From Streptomyces niger (GTDB taxonomy: Bacteria > Actinomycetota > Actinomycetes > Streptomycetales > Streptomycetaceae): a DNA stretch of 64,000 nucleotides. The translations under genes were made by a program, and so were the position numbers. The DNA is taken from contig NZ_JOFQ01000001.1 in NCBI RefSeq assembly GCF_000718305.1, positions 124,001 through 188,000 of the forward strand. The letters are read 5' to 3'. The notes under the pieces are model-generated. The model saw nothing but the letters and a program-made list of their open reading frames with translations. It searched no databases and was not told the DNA's origin. Below, one piece after another: positions 31,869 to 41,076 of this stretch (positions are counted from its first letter, which is position 1; the number at the start of each line of letters is the position of its first letter).

Positions 31869-33673
31869 AAACGGCATACCGCTTCGGGGCGGCGGCAGCC
31901 GCCCTCTCGGCCGTCCTGGCGCTCGGCATCGAAGCCGCGCCGCCGGCGGCGGCCATCGGTGCTCCGGAGGACACGGCCGCCTGGGAACGCACCGGGCGGC
32001 CCGACCGGCTGATCGTGCTGCGGCCGCGCAGCGTGAGCCTGCTGAGCGGCGGGTCCCTGGTGCGCCGGCTGTACCCGGGGACGCCGTCCGTGTCCCTGAG
32101 CTGGCTGGCCGCCAACGCGGGCCGGGAGTGGATCTCGCACGAGTCCGGCGCGCCGTCCACGGTGCGGGTCCACACGGCGATCCTGCTCGCCCCCGACACC
32201 ATCCTGCGTATCGACGACCGCACCAAGAAGGTGCTGCTGAGCGCCGGTCGCGACGCCCGGTCGGGGACGTGGATCAGCGGCAGCCGGGCCTCGCTCGACG
32301 TCGACAGCACCACGCTGACATCGGTCGCGGCGGACGGTGCCGGCCCGGCGCCCGCCAACGCGCCGGGTCGGCCGTACGTGTCGATGGGTGCGGGCGGCCG
32401 GATGGACTTCCGCAACGCCACCGTCAGCGGGCTGGGCCGCGTCGGCGAGACCACCACCGCCGATCAGTCGGGGGTCACCTGGGCCCGGGGCAGCACCGGT
32501 TCGGCCACCGGCTCGACGTTCGAGGGGAACTACACCGGGCTGCGGCTGGCCGGTTCCAAGGACGTCACGCTGAAGAACGTCACGGCGTCGGGGGCCACCG
32601 AGGACGGCGTCGTACTGAAGGGCGACCAAGGCACCAAGGTGAGCGAGCTGTCCGCCGACTCCAACGGCCGTACCGGCATCGCCCTCGGCGGTACCGACGA
32701 CCGCACGCTGACCGGCCTGACCACCCATGACAACGACGGCGCCGGCATCAAGGCGACCCTGCAGAGCGGCCTGGAGCTGAACTCCCCCACCTCCCGCTTC
32801 GACCAGGGCGGCGGCATCGACCTGACCTCCTGCCGGCAGTGCATCGTGCGGAAGGCCTCCGTGGAGAGCTCGTCGCGGGCCGCGGTGCGGGTGTCCGGCG
32901 GCGAGAGCACGGTCTCCGTCAGGGACTCCGAGCTGACCGGGCACAACGGCAGCGAGCCGGGGATCCTGCTGGGCGAGGGCATCGAGAGTGCCACGGTCTC
33001 CGGCGGTTCGGTCAGCGGCTTCGACCGCGGCATCGGCATCACCGGCTCCGGGGTGCGCATCGAACACACCTCGTTGTCCGGCAACCGCACCGGCATCGCC
33101 ATCGGTGGCGACGCCGACCAGGTCGCGCTGCACGACGTGCGGGTGGACGGTGGCGAGACCGGGGTGCTCGCCTCCGCCACCACCCGCCACATCAGGCTCA
33201 CCGACGTCCGGGTCACCGAGGCCAACCGCAAGGGGTTGGCCTCCAGCTCGCCCGGGCTGCGGGTCTCCGGCGGCACTCTGGCCGGCGGGACCACCGCCGT
33301 CGACCTGGGCGCGTCGGCCCACCTGGAGAAGGTGGCGGTCGGCAGTTCCCACCGCGGCATGCACCTCGCGCAGAACGTCCGCGCCACCGGTACCTCCGTG
33401 GACGTGCTGGCCGAGCGGCAGGGTGTCGTCGCCGATGCCGGGTCCCGGCTGGACCTCACCGATTCCCGTGTCCGGGCCCCGGTCGCGCTCGACGGGGACG
33501 GCGAGGTCAAGCGGCACGGCAAGACGGAGATCACGATGCCGCCGTTCCCCTGGCTGGGCTTCGCGGCGCTGGTGGCGCTCGCCCTGGCCGTCGTCCTGCA
33601 GACCCTCCACCACGTCCGGCACCGCGGCACCCCACGGCCGAAGGTCGCCGGGCACGTCGAGAACACGGCCTGA
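31865..33673 (+). CDS. Exported parallel beta-helix protein with C-terminal membrane anchor
   Basis: 602 residues from ATG 31865, overlapping the glycosyltransferase stop (ATGA). A signal peptide covers about 1-32 (AAAAALSAVLALGIEAAPPAAA). From about 140 to 560 the sequence shows regular right-handed beta-helix coils with G-I-x-L and N/D turns (GVVLKGDQGTKVSELSADSN, GIGITGSGVRIEHTSLSGN). A final hydrophobic helix (WLGFAALVALALAVVLQTL, about 560-580) with a basic tail anchors it outside the membrane. No AlgG-type DPHD motif is present here, so it may bind, guide or cut the chain rather than epimerise it. Its coupling to the synthase gene argues that both act on the same polymer. Confidence 0.8.
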   Translation: MKTAYRFGAAAAALSAVLALGIEAAPPAAAIGAPEDTAAWERTGRPDRLIVLRPRSVSLLSGGSLVRRLYPGTPSVSLSWLAANAGREWISHESGAPSTVRVHTAILLAPDTILRIDDRTKKVLLSAGRDARSGTWISGSRASLDVDSTTLTSVAADGAGPAPANAPGRPYVSMGAGGRMDFRNATVSGLGRVGETTTADQSGVTWARGSTGSATGSTFEGNYTGLRLAGSKDVTLKNVTASGATEDGVVLKGDQGTKVSELSADSNGRTGIALGGTDDRTLTGLTTHDNDGAGIKATLQSGLELNSPTSRFDQGGGIDLTSCRQCIVRKASVESSSRAAVRVSGGESTVSVRDSELTGHNGSEPGILLGEGIESATVSGGSVSGFDRGIGITGSGVRIEHTSLSGNRTGIAIGGDADQVALHDVRVDGGETGVLASATTRHIRLTDVRVTEANRKGLASSSPGLRVSGGTLAGGTTAVDLGASAHLEKVAVGSSHRGMHLAQNVRATGTSVDVLAERQGVVADAGSRLDLTDSRVRAPVALDGDGEVKRHGKTEITMPPFPWLGFAALVALALAVVLQTLHHVRHRGTPRPKVAGHVENTA

Positions 33674-33698
33674 CCCCACGTCAGCCGTTCCACCGATA

Positions 33699-33729
33699 CC
33701 GGCCGCCGCCCCTCAGGGACGGCGGCCGG
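33699..33729 (+). terminator. Stem-loop between the two beta-helix genes
   Basis: CCGGCCGCCG (33699-33708) pairs with CGGCGGCCGG (33720-33729) around an 11-base loop. It sits in the 72-bp gap just before the ribosome-binding site of the AlgG-like gene and has no T run, so it may be an attenuator or an mRNA-stabilising hairpin rather than a full terminator. Confidence 0.5.
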
Positions 33730-33745
33730 AGAAGGAGTGCACACC

Positions 33746-35503
33746 ATGACCCACCGTTCAACCGGCGCCGGTCGCCGGCCCGAATCCCCGGCCGGCGGCG
33801 AACCGGTCTCGCCCGGCGACCGCACGGTACGCGGGCCCATCAGAGCCTTGCGTGCCGGCACCGTCCTGCTGTCGGCGGGAGCGCTGGTCACCGGCCTGAC
33901 CGGCGTACTTGCCCCGCCCGCGCAGGCCGCCGCCTGCAGCGGCCAGGTGCGGTACGCGTCCAGCACCAACACGGTCTACCTCACGTCCGGCACGGCGACG
34001 CTCTCCGACATCGCCCGGCAGTGCGCCAGCGCACCGCTGTACGAGGTCGACGGCTCGCCCGGCACCTGGCAGCTGGACGCCAACGTGGTCGTCCAGAACG
34101 GCGCCACTCTGAGCCTGCACTCCGCCGCCAAGGGCGGGGACGTGGACAGGCTGCGGCTGAACAGCCCGGCGAGCAACAAACCCACCGAGGTCGTGTCCGT
34201 CACCGCGCAGTACGGCACCGTCGACATCGACGACGTGGACATCACCTCCTGGGACGCGGAGGCGAACGGCCCGGACACCGATGTGTCGGCCGGCGCCGGG
34301 GAACGCGGCCGGGCCTTCATACGGGTGCTGTCCTTCCTGGACACCGACGGCACGCCCCGCCAGTCCACGATGAACATCAAGGACAGCGACATCGGCTACC
34401 TCGGCTACTACGCGGCCGAGAGCTACGGCGTGGCGTACAAGGCTCGGGGCTGCGACATCGACCACCAGGACGTCTGCGACAAGCTGGACGTGCTCGGCGA
34501 GCAGACCGGCAGCCGCTTCCACGACAACTACATGGGCACCTACACCTTCGGTGCCAACGGGATGACGTTCGACCGCAACGAGTACGACCACAACATCACG
34601 TACGGTCTCGACCCGCACGACGACTCCGACCACCTGACCATCACCAACAACCACGCGCACCACAACGGCAATCACGGGATCATCTGCTCCCAGCGGTGCG
34701 ACCACCTGGAGATCGTCGGCAACGAGAGCGACCACAACGGCATCCCGCCCCACGTGCCGCCGGGCGACGACGACCCGTCCGACAACCAGGTGCACGGCAT
34801 CATGCTGCACCGCGGCGTCACCGACACCGTCGTGCGCGACAACAACGTCCACGACCAGCCCAACGGCGCCGGCATCGCGATCTTCGACAGCAGCAACGAC
34901 GTCATCGAGGACAACACCATCACACGTGCGAAGTACGGACTGCGCTACAGCGTCGGCTCCCAGGACATCACCGCGTCGGGCAACACCGTCACCGACAGCG
35001 GGCTGTACGCCGTCTTCACGTACCAGGGCTCGGACAAGCCCATGTACACCAACGACACCGGCCGGCCCGAACGGCTGGAGTTCACCGGCAACACCTTCGA
35101 CGGCTCCGCCGGCAACGTCGCCAAGCTCAACCAGAGTGACGACCTGACCTTCTCGGAGAACACCTTCACCGGTTCCCTCGCCTCCGGTGTGCTCACCCAG
35201 GGGACCGCCGGCACGGTCTTCGCGAAGAACACCGCGCCGGCCGACCTGACGCACTCGGTCAAGAGTGACGCCTCGACCTCCGGGACGATCGCCTTCCGCG
35301 ACCAGAACCCCGTCAAGGTGCAGCTGGACCCGGCCAGTTCGGCGGTGTTCACCGCGAATGGCCTGAAAGCGGGCGCTTCGTACAAACTCCTCGCCGACGG
35401 TCGTACTGTGGCCACCGGCAAGGCGGACGCCAAGGGCAGTGTGACCCTGCACGCCAGGCCGACCAGCACCGCGGCAATGACGTACCGCATCAGCGCCGCC
35501 TGA
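33746..35503 (+). CDS. Secreted right-handed beta-helix protein with the AlgG DPHD motif (C5-epimerase-like)
   Basis: 585 residues from ATG 33746, behind AAGGAG. The N-terminus carries an extended signal peptide, cleaved near PAQAAA (about 55). The central part (150-500) is a right-handed beta-helix. At D289-P-H-D292 (YGLDPHDDSDHLTITNN) it has the motif that forms the active site of the alginate C5-epimerase AlgG, followed by NHGIICSQRCDHLEI, which corresponds to the AlgG segment after it. A C-terminal beta domain follows. The expected reaction is epimerisation of a uronate residue at C5 in the finished chain (mannuronate to guluronate, or glucuronate to iduronate). Binding without catalysis remains possible. 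Confidence 0.78.
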   Translation: MTHRSTGAGRRPESPAGGEPVSPGDRTVRGPIRALRAGTVLLSAGALVTGLTGVLAPPAQAAACSGQVRYASSTNTVYLTSGTATLSDIARQCASAPLYEVDGSPGTWQLDANVVVQNGATLSLHSAAKGGDVDRLRLNSPASNKPTEVVSVTAQYGTVDIDDVDITSWDAEANGPDTDVSAGAGERGRAFIRVLSFLDTDGTPRQSTMNIKDSDIGYLGYYAAESYGVAYKARGCDIDHQDVCDKLDVLGEQTGSRFHDNYMGTYTFGANGMTFDRNEYDHNITYGLDPHDDSDHLTITNNHAHHNGNHGIICSQRCDHLEIVGNESDHNGIPPHVPPGDDDPSDNQVHGIMLHRGVTDTVVRDNNVHDQPNGAGIAIFDSSNDVIEDNTITRAKYGLRYSVGSQDITASGNTVTDSGLYAVFTYQGSDKPMYTNDTGRPERLEFTGNTFDGSAGNVAKLNQSDDLTFSENTFTGSLASGVLTQGTAGTVFAKNTAPADLTHSVKSDASTSGTIAFRDQNPVKVQLDPASSAVFTANGLKAGASYKLLADGRTVATGKADAKGSVTLHARPTSTAAMTYRISAA

Positions 35504-35509
35504 TCCGGA

Positions 35510-35540
35510 CCGCCCCGCCGCCGGCCTCGCGGCGGGGCGG
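35510..35540 (+). terminator. GC-rich stem-loop after the AlgG-like gene
   Basis: CCGCCCCGCCGC (35510-35521) pairs exactly with GCGGCGGGGCGG (35529-35540) across a 7-base loop, seven bases after the stop codon. No T tract follows, which is usual in Streptomyces. It may reduce readthrough into the lyase gene 36 bp further on. Confidence 0.6.
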
Positions 35541-35576
35541 CCGAAGCGCCCGGGCGCAGGAAAGGAGCAACGGCTC

Positions 35577-36452
35577 ATGGACCGAAGGAAGTTGATCGCC
35601 GCGGGAGCGGCAGCCGGCCTCGCCACACTCCTCGCCTCGTGTTCCGGATCGGACGACAAACCGCCGCCGCCCCCGCACCACACGGACGAGCCCTCCTCCC
35701 CCGGCTCCACCCTGGACTGGGACACCGTCGCCGTGGCCCGCTTCTTCGGCTCCGGCGTGCGGCCGCGGGAGGAGGGCTCCTTCGGCCTGGACCGGACCGT
35801 GCTGCGGCACCACCCGGTGTACGGGCCCGTGCTGCGGGTGCGCTACCCGGCCCGCTCCGCCAGCCCCACCGTGGCCCGCCGCTTCAACCGCCCCGAAGGC
35901 GGCGCGCAGCTGTACCTGCCGCTGCGCTCGGGCCCGACCGACTCCCTCCACCTGCGCTACTACCTGCGGTTCCCGCACGGCTTCGACTTCGTCAAGGGCG
36001 GCAAGCTGCCCGGTCTGTACGGCGGTACGGTCACCGGCGGCCGGCGCATCCCCGACGGCGAGAACGGCCTGTCCACCCGGTACATGTGGCGGAGCAAGGG
36101 CCGCGGCGAGGTGTACGCGTACCTGCCGACCTCCGTGGAGCACGGCACCTCGCTCGGACGCGGCAAGTGGAAGTGGCCGGTCGGCCGCTGGACCTGCGTG
36201 GAACAGTCGGTACGGCTCAACCATCCGGGCGAGGAGGACGGTTCGGTCGAGGTGTTCCTCGACGGCCGCCGGGTGCTGCGCGAGGACGAGCTGGAGTTCC
36301 GGACCTCGAAGAAGCTGCAGATCGAGGGCGTGTTCTTCTCCACCTTCTTCGGCGGCTCCGACCCGAGCTGGGCCACCCCGGAGTCGGACTACGCGGACTT
36401 TGCGGCGTTCGCGGTCTCGCACGAGCGCATCGGGCCCATCAGGCGCGCCTGA
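35577..36452 (+). CDS. Lipoprotein polysaccharide lyase, PL14-like
   Basis: 291 residues from ATG 35577, behind AAAGGAG. The N-terminus combines RRK and a lipobox LASC (cysteine near 22), followed by a Pro/His linker, so it is a surface lipoprotein. The catalytic domain (about 50-290) contains KGGKLPGLYGG near residue 140, the signature of family 14 polysaccharide lyases such as the chlorovirus vAL-1 enzyme, which cleave alginate or glucuronan chains. A jelly-roll follows with RYMWRSKGRGEVYAYLP and VEVFLDGRRVL. In a synthesis operon such a lyase would trim or release the polymer, as AlgL does in alginate systems. It converges with a lacI-type gene, separated by 31 bp. Confidence 0.75.
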   Translation: MDRRKLIAAGAAAGLATLLASCSGSDDKPPPPPHHTDEPSSPGSTLDWDTVAVARFFGSGVRPREEGSFGLDRTVLRHHPVYGPVLRVRYPARSASPTVARRFNRPEGGAQLYLPLRSGPTDSLHLRYYLRFPHGFDFVKGGKLPGLYGGTVTGGRRIPDGENGLSTRYMWRSKGRGEVYAYLPTSVEHGTSLGRGKWKWPVGRWTCVEQSVRLNHPGEEDGSVEVFLDGRRVLREDELEFRTSKKLQIEGVFFSTFFGGSDPSWATPESDYADFAAFAVSHERIGPIRRA

Positions 36453-36483
36453 GCGCCGGCCCGGGGCCGCCGCGTGCCGGTCC

Positions 36484-37500
36484 TCAGGAGGACTCGCGCA
36501 CCACCAGTTCCGTGGGCAGGGTGATGCGCTGCCGCGGGGTGTCGGGGTCGGCGATCTCGGCCAGCAGGATGCGGGCGATGGTGGTGCCCAGCTCCTCGAC
36601 GGGCTGACGTACGGTCGTCAGCGGCGGGCTGGTGTGCCGGGCGATGAAGGAGTCGTCGAAGCCGACGACCGCCACGTCCTCGGGGACCCGCCGCCCGTGC
36701 GCCCGCAGCTCGGCCAGCGCGCCCACCGCCATCACGTCGGAGGCCACGAAGAGGGCGTCCAGCTCCGGGGCGCGCGCCAGGAGCGCGCGCACGGCCGTCC
36801 GGCCGCCCTCCTCGGTGAAGTCCGACCGGGCCACCAGCCGTTCGCCGGGCCGCGCCCCGGCCTCGCGCAGCGCGTTCTGCCAGCCCTGGAGCCGGCCGCG
36901 GCCGACGTCCATGTCCATCGGTCCGGTGACCGTGGCGATGGCGGTGCGACCGCGGTCCAGCAGGTGCCGTACGGCCGCGCGGGCGCCTCCGACGTTGTCG
37001 GCGTGGGCGTGGCTGAGCGACTCCTCGGGCGAGCGGCGCCCGGCGAGCACGGTGGGCAGGCCCATGCCCTCCAGCAGCGCCGGCAGCGGATCGTCCTCGT
37101 GCACCGAGGCCAGCAGCACGCCGTCCACCCGCCGCTCCGCGACGGATTCGGTGAGCCGGTCGCGTTCGCCCTGGTCACGGACCAGGATCAGTTGGAGTTG
37201 GGTCCGGGTGTCGGCGAGGCCTGTACTGACGCCGCGGATCACGGCGGCGAAGTACGGCTCGGCGCCCAGCCGGGACTCCGACTCCGGGATGACCAGGGCG
37301 ACGGAGTTGGTCCGGCTGGTGACCAGGCCGCGGGCGACGGAGTTCGGGACGTACTTCAGCTCGTCGATGGCGGCGAGGACCGCGGCCCTGGCCTCGTCGC
37401 TGACAAGCGTCGAGCCGTTGATGACCCGAGAGACCGTGGTGCGGCCGACGCCGGCGCGCGCCGCCACGGTCTTTATGGTCGGCCGCTGTCCGCCCGCCAT
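36484..37500 (-). CDS. LacI-family repressor of the adjacent sugar operon
   Basis: 338 residues from ATG 37500, behind GGGGGAGG. The HTH is TIKTVAARAGVGRTTVSRVINGS (8-30), followed by the hinge helix YVPNSVARGLVTSRTNSVAL and a periplasmic-binding-like effector domain (GRRVPEDVAVVGFDDSFIARHTSPPLTTVRQP). It is divergent from a sugar ABC operon with a GH1 beta-glucosidase, the arrangement of the Streptomyces cellobiose regulator CebR. Two TGGGNACGTNCCCA palindromes lie before that operon. CebR sites have a GCGC centre instead, so this is more likely a paralogue for another oligosaccharide. Confidence 0.87.
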   Translation of the reverse strand: MAGGQRPTIKTVAARAGVGRTTVSRVINGSTLVSDEARAAVLAAIDELKYVPNSVARGLVTSRTNSVALVIPESESRLGAEPYFAAVIRGVSTGLADTRTQLQLILVRDQGERDRLTESVAERRVDGVLLASVHEDDPLPALLEGMGLPTVLAGRRSPEESLSHAHADNVGGARAAVRHLLDRGRTAIATVTGPMDMDVGRGRLQGWQNALREAGARPGERLVARSDFTEEGGRTAVRALLARAPELDALFVASDVMAVGALAELRAHGRRVPEDVAVVGFDDSFIARHTSPPLTTVRQPVEELGTTIARILLAEIADPDTPRQRITLPTELVVRESS

Positions 37501-37692
37501 CGCGCCTCCCCCGCCGTTGCCCGTCCTCGCGCCCGACACTGGGCTGTCACTGGGCTGTCACCAGCGCATTGTGCCAGACCCTGCGGGGTGCGCATACGGG
37601 CTTCGGGTGTCCCGCGAGCGGAGGGCCAACTGCCGTATGTGTTCAAGTCATTGACACGGGCGCCGACTGCGGCCAGTCTTCCGGAACATCGA

Positions 37693-37706
37693 TGGGCACG
37701 TTCCCA
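37693..37706 (+). promoter_or_regulatory. LacI-type operator O1
   Basis: TGGGCACGTTCCCA is a 14-bp palindrome with a central CG, broken at one base pair. It matches the TGGGNNCGNNCCCA form of Streptomyces LacI/CebR-type sites. It is 60 bp before the start of the binding-protein gene. Confidence 0.65.
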
Positions 37707-37724
37707 GCGGCTGGTTGCCGCGAA

Positions 37725-37738
37725 TGGGAACGTACCCA
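37725..37738 (+). promoter_or_regulatory. LacI-type operator O2
   Basis: TGGGAACGTACCCA has the same form as O1, with its centre 32 bp downstream, three helical turns, so two dimers would bind on the same face. It is 28 bp before the binding-protein gene, a position that would block transcription. Confidence 0.68.
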
Positions 37739-37765
37739 CTTCGACATGAACCCGGGAGGGGAACG

Positions 37766-39079
37766 ATGGCGAGCGTTCGGAAAACGATGGCAAGGAGATC
37801 CCTGGCCGCGGTCGCGGCCACCGCCGCGCTGGGCCTGGTCGCCGCGTGCGGCGCAAGCGACGACGGCGGCACCGGCGGCGGTGTGAAGGACGGCAAGGTC
37901 ACCATCACCATGGGCCTGTACGGCGTCATGGGCTTCAAGGAGACCGGCCTGCTGGAGCGTTACGAGAAGGAGCACCCGAACGTCACGATCAAGGCCGAGA
38001 TAGCCGGCGACGAGCAGACGTACTACACCGCCCTGCAGACCCACCTCGCCGCGGGCAGCGGCCTCAAGGACATCCAGGGCATCGAAGTCGGCCGGGCCAA
38101 GGAGCTCGCGGACACCCGCGCCGACAAGTTCGCCGACCTCGCCAAGGTCCCCGGAACCAGCCATTTCCTGCCGTGGAAGCAGAACCAGGTGACCGCGGCG
38201 GACAAGAAGGTCATCGGCCTGGGCACCGACATCGGTCCGATGGCCGTCTGCTACCGCAAGGACATGTTCGCCAAGGCGGGGCTGCCCACCGATCGCGAGA
38301 AGGTCGCCCAGCTGTGGGCGGGTGACTGGTCGAAGTACGTCGACGCCGGGCGGAAGTTCAAGGCCGGCTACAAGGGCGACGGCGTGGCTTTCATGGACAG
38401 CTCCAGCGGTCTGTTCAACGCCATGATCTACGGCAGCTCGCAGCAGTTCTACGACACCAAGGGCGAGCTGATCTACAAGAACAACCCGGTGGTCACCGGC
38501 GCCTGGGACTTGGCGGCCGAGGCCGGTTCCTCGGGCCTTACGGCCAAGCTGCGCCAGTTCCAGCCCGGCTGGGACCCCGGCCTGGCCAACAGCACGTTCG
38601 CCACGACCGTGTGCCCGGCCTGGATGCTGGCCCACATCAGCGAGAAGGCAGGCCCGCAGAACAAGGGCAAGTGGGACGTGGCCAAGGCGCCCAAGGGCGC
38701 GAACTGGGGCGGCTCCTTCCTCGGCGTCATGGAGCAGAGTCCGGTCAAGGAGGAGGCGAAGAAGCTGATCGCCTGGCTCACCGCCCCGGAGCAGCAGGCC
38801 TACATCTTCGAGAAGCTCGGCAACTTCCCGTCGTCGGAGAAGGCGCTGAAGGCCTCTGAGGTGGCGAAGGCGAAGTCGGACTACTTCAGCGGCGCGCCCA
38901 TCGGCCAGATCTTCGGCGACGCCGCCCGGGAGATCCCCGACAAGCAGGTGCTCGGCCGCAAGGACGGCACGATCAAGGACATCTTCCAGCAGGGCCTGTC
39001 GCTCATCGAGGAGCAGGGCAAGAGCAAGGACGCGGCCTGGAAGACCACCGGCGAACGCATTGAGAAGGCCGCCGGCTGA
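37766..39079 (+). CDS. Sugar ABC transporter substrate-binding lipoprotein
   Basis: 437 residues from ATG 37766, behind GGGAGGGG. A signal peptide ends in the lipobox LVAAC (cysteine near 29). The mature part is a cluster-B binding protein resembling CebE: LERYEKEHPNVTIKAEI, YYTALQTHLAAGSG, DIGPMAVCYRKDMFAKAGLP and FATTVCPAWMLAHISE. It should capture an oligosaccharide, probably a beta-glucoside such as cellobiose or a related disaccharide, for the two permeases that follow. No ATPase gene is present; such Streptomyces importers share the general ATPase MsiK encoded elsewhere. Controlled by the divergent LacI protein through the twin operators. Confidence 0.88.
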   Translation: MASVRKTMARRSLAAVAATAALGLVAACGASDDGGTGGGVKDGKVTITMGLYGVMGFKETGLLERYEKEHPNVTIKAEIAGDEQTYYTALQTHLAAGSGLKDIQGIEVGRAKELADTRADKFADLAKVPGTSHFLPWKQNQVTAADKKVIGLGTDIGPMAVCYRKDMFAKAGLPTDREKVAQLWAGDWSKYVDAGRKFKAGYKGDGVAFMDSSSGLFNAMIYGSSQQFYDTKGELIYKNNPVVTGAWDLAAEAGSSGLTAKLRQFQPGWDPGLANSTFATTVCPAWMLAHISEKAGPQNKGKWDVAKAPKGANWGGSFLGVMEQSPVKEEAKKLIAWLTAPEQQAYIFEKLGNFPSSEKALKASEVAKAKSDYFSGAPIGQIFGDAAREIPDKQVLGRKDGTIKDIFQQGLSLIEEQGKSKDAAWKTTGERIEKAAG

Positions 39080-39113
39080 CCGCCGGGTACCCGACCGACA
39101 CAGGAGGATCCCG

Positions 39114-40079
39114 GTGGCCCTGCAGACCTTCCGGCGGAGTACGTTCTGGCACCGGCTGGACGTGCGCGGCGCTCCGTACGCCTTCGTCGCCCCGTTCTTC
39201 GTCGTCTTCGCCGCGTTCAGCTTCTATCCCCTGCTCTACACCGCGTGGATCTCGCTGCACCGGGTGGAGCTGTCCTCCATGGACCTCATGGAGTGGGTGG
39301 GCTTCGACAACTACGTGGCGTTGTGGGAGGACGAGCGCTTCTGGAACGCGCTCGCCAACACCTTCACGCTCGGCGTGGTCTCCACCGTCCCGCAGCTGCT
39401 GATGGCGCTGGGGCTGGCGCATCTGCTGCACTACCGGCTGCGCGGCTCGGTGTTCTTCCGGGTCGCGGCGCTGACGCCGTACGCGACGTCGGTGGGTGCG
39501 GCGGCGCTGGTCTTCACGATGCTCTTCGAGCGCGACTTCGGCATGATCAACTGGCTGCTGGAGCTGGTCGGTCTGTCCCCGGTCAACTGGGAGAACGACA
39601 AGTGGGCGGCGCAGCTCGCCATCTCCGCGATCGTCATCTGGCGCTGGACGGGCTACAACGCGCTGCTGTACCTGGCGGCGATGCAGGCGGTGCCGGGGGA
39701 ACGGTACGAGGCCGCCGCGCTGGACGGTGCCTCGCGCTGGCAGCAGTTCCGCATGGTCACCATTCCCGGCATCCGGTCCACGGTCGTCTTCACCATCGTG
39801 CTGTCCACGATCGGCGCGACCCAGCTCTTCGGTGAGCCGCTGATCTTCGGCCAGGGCCCGAACGGCATCACGGGCGGCGCCGACAACCAGTACCAGACCC
39901 TGGGCCTGCTGCTGTACGAGGAGGGCTGGAAGAACTACCAGATGGGGCGGGCCGCGACCATCGCCTGGGCGATGTTCCTGCTGCTGGTCCTGATCTTCGT
40001 CGTCCAGCGCGTCGTCCGGCGCCTCACCGCGCGCCCGGCCGGTGCCCGGCGCGTCCTCTCCAGGAGCGGCCAGTCATGA
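39114..40079 (+). CDS. Sugar ABC transporter permease, MalF-type
   Basis: 321 residues from GTG 39114, preceded by AGGAGG. Six membrane segments (first: [20 protein letters not shown]) and the EAA loop that contacts the ATPase ([25 protein letters not shown]). A second helix pair and [18 protein letters not shown] near the C-terminus are typical of oligosaccharide permeases. It forms a heterodimer with the next gene product, whose ATG overlaps its stop (ATGA), ensuring equal expression. Confidence 0.9.
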   Translation: MALQTFRRSTFWHRLDVRGAPYAFVAPFFVVFAAFSFYPLLYTAWISLHRVELSSMDLMEWVGFDNYVALWEDERFWNALANTFTLGVVSTVPQLLMALGLAHLLHYRLRGSVFFRVAALTPYATSVGAAALVFTMLFERDFGMINWLLELVGLSPVNWENDKWAAQLAISAIVIWRWTGYNALLYLAAMQAVPGERYEAAALDGASRWQQFRMVTIPGIRSTVVFTIVLSTIGATQLFGEPLIFGQGPNGITGGADNQYQTLGLLLYEEGWKNYQMGRAATIAWAMFLLLVLIFVVQRVVRRLTARPAGARRVLSRSGQS

Positions 40080-41005
40080 CCACCGACAGTCTCCAGGTCC
40101 CCGCGCCGGAGCGGCGCCCGGCCGCACCCGCCGACCGAGTACGCCGTCCCGTCCGCCGCCGGCTGTCCCTGCGGCCCGGGGCCGGACGCCAGCACCACGC
40201 CGGGCCCGTCGCCTACGCGCTACTGATCATCGCCACGCTCGCGTCGCTGTTCCCGCTGTACTGGACGATGGTGGCGGCCTCCAGCGACAACAGCCGGGTC
40301 TCCCGGACGCCGCCGCCGTTCCTGCCGGGTCCGCATCTCTTCGAGAACCTGGGCAAGGCGTGGCAGGACGCGGCGCTGGGCAAGGCGATGACGAACAGCC
40401 TGATCGTGGCCGGTGTCATCGCGCTGTCGACCGTGCTGTTCGCGACCCTCGCCGGCTTCGCCTTCGCCAAGCTCCGCTTCCGCGGCCGCAATGTCCTGCT
40501 GATGCTGGTCATCGGCACGATGATGGTGCCGCCGCAGCTGGGCGTGGTGCCGCTGTTCATGATGATGAGCGACCTGGGCTGGGGCCAGCAGCTGCCGGCG
40601 GTCATCTTCCCCACCCTGGTCAGCGCGGTCGGCGTGTTCTTCATGCGGCAGTACCTGGGCGAGGCGCTGCCCGACGAGCTGGTCGAGGCGGGCCGGGTGG
40701 ACGGCGCGCACTCGCTCCGCATCTTCTGGAGCATCGTGCTGCCGGTCGCCCGGCCCGCCATGGCCGTCCTCTTCATGATCACGTTCGTGCACGCGTGGAA
40801 CGACTTCTTCTGGCCGTTCATCGCGCTGGACATGACCAACCCGACGGTCCCGGTCGCGTTGACCCAGCTGAGCGCGGGCTACGTCCGCGACCAGTCGCTC
40901 ATCATGGCGGGCGCGCTGCTCGGGACGCTGCCCCTGCTGGCGATGTTCGTCGTCTTCGGCCGCCAGATCGTGGGCGGCATCATGCAGGGCGCGGTGAAGG
41001 GATGA
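40076..41005 (+). CDS. Sugar ABC transporter permease, MalG-type
   Basis: 309 residues from ATG 40076, overlapping the preceding stop by four bases. After a 45-residue Arg/Pro-rich cytoplasmic tail there are six membrane segments (first: [20 protein letters not shown]), the EAA loop ([24 protein letters not shown]), and a final [22 protein letters not shown] helix. It is the second half of the channel. The next reading frame starts within or soon after its stop codon, so the glucosidase is part of the same transcript. Confidence 0.9.
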   Translation: MTTDSLQVPAPERRPAAPADRVRRPVRRRLSLRPGAGRQHHAGPVAYALLIIATLASLFPLYWTMVAASSDNSRVSRTPPPFLPGPHLFENLGKAWQDAALGKAMTNSLIVAGVIALSTVLFATLAGFAFAKLRFRGRNVLLMLVIGTMMVPPQLGVVPLFMMMSDLGWGQQLPAVIFPTLVSAVGVFFMRQYLGEALPDELVEAGRVDGAHSLRIFWSIVLPVARPAMAVLFMITFVHAWNDFFWPFIALDMTNPTVPVALTQLSAGYVRDQSLIMAGALLGTLPLLAMFVVFGRQIVGGIMQGAVKG

Positions 41006-41076
41006 CCGCCGGCCCGCCGCCCGCTCCCGCCGACTCCCCTGCTTCCGCTTCCGCTTCCGTCCCGGAAAGGACTCCC

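Noticed and set aside
41002..41076. ATG 41002 as start of the GH1 gene
   Set aside because: It overlaps the permease stop, but has no separate ribosome-binding site and adds an Ala/Ser/Pro-rich stretch not expected in the family; TTG 41077 has GGAAAGGA. Both remain possible.
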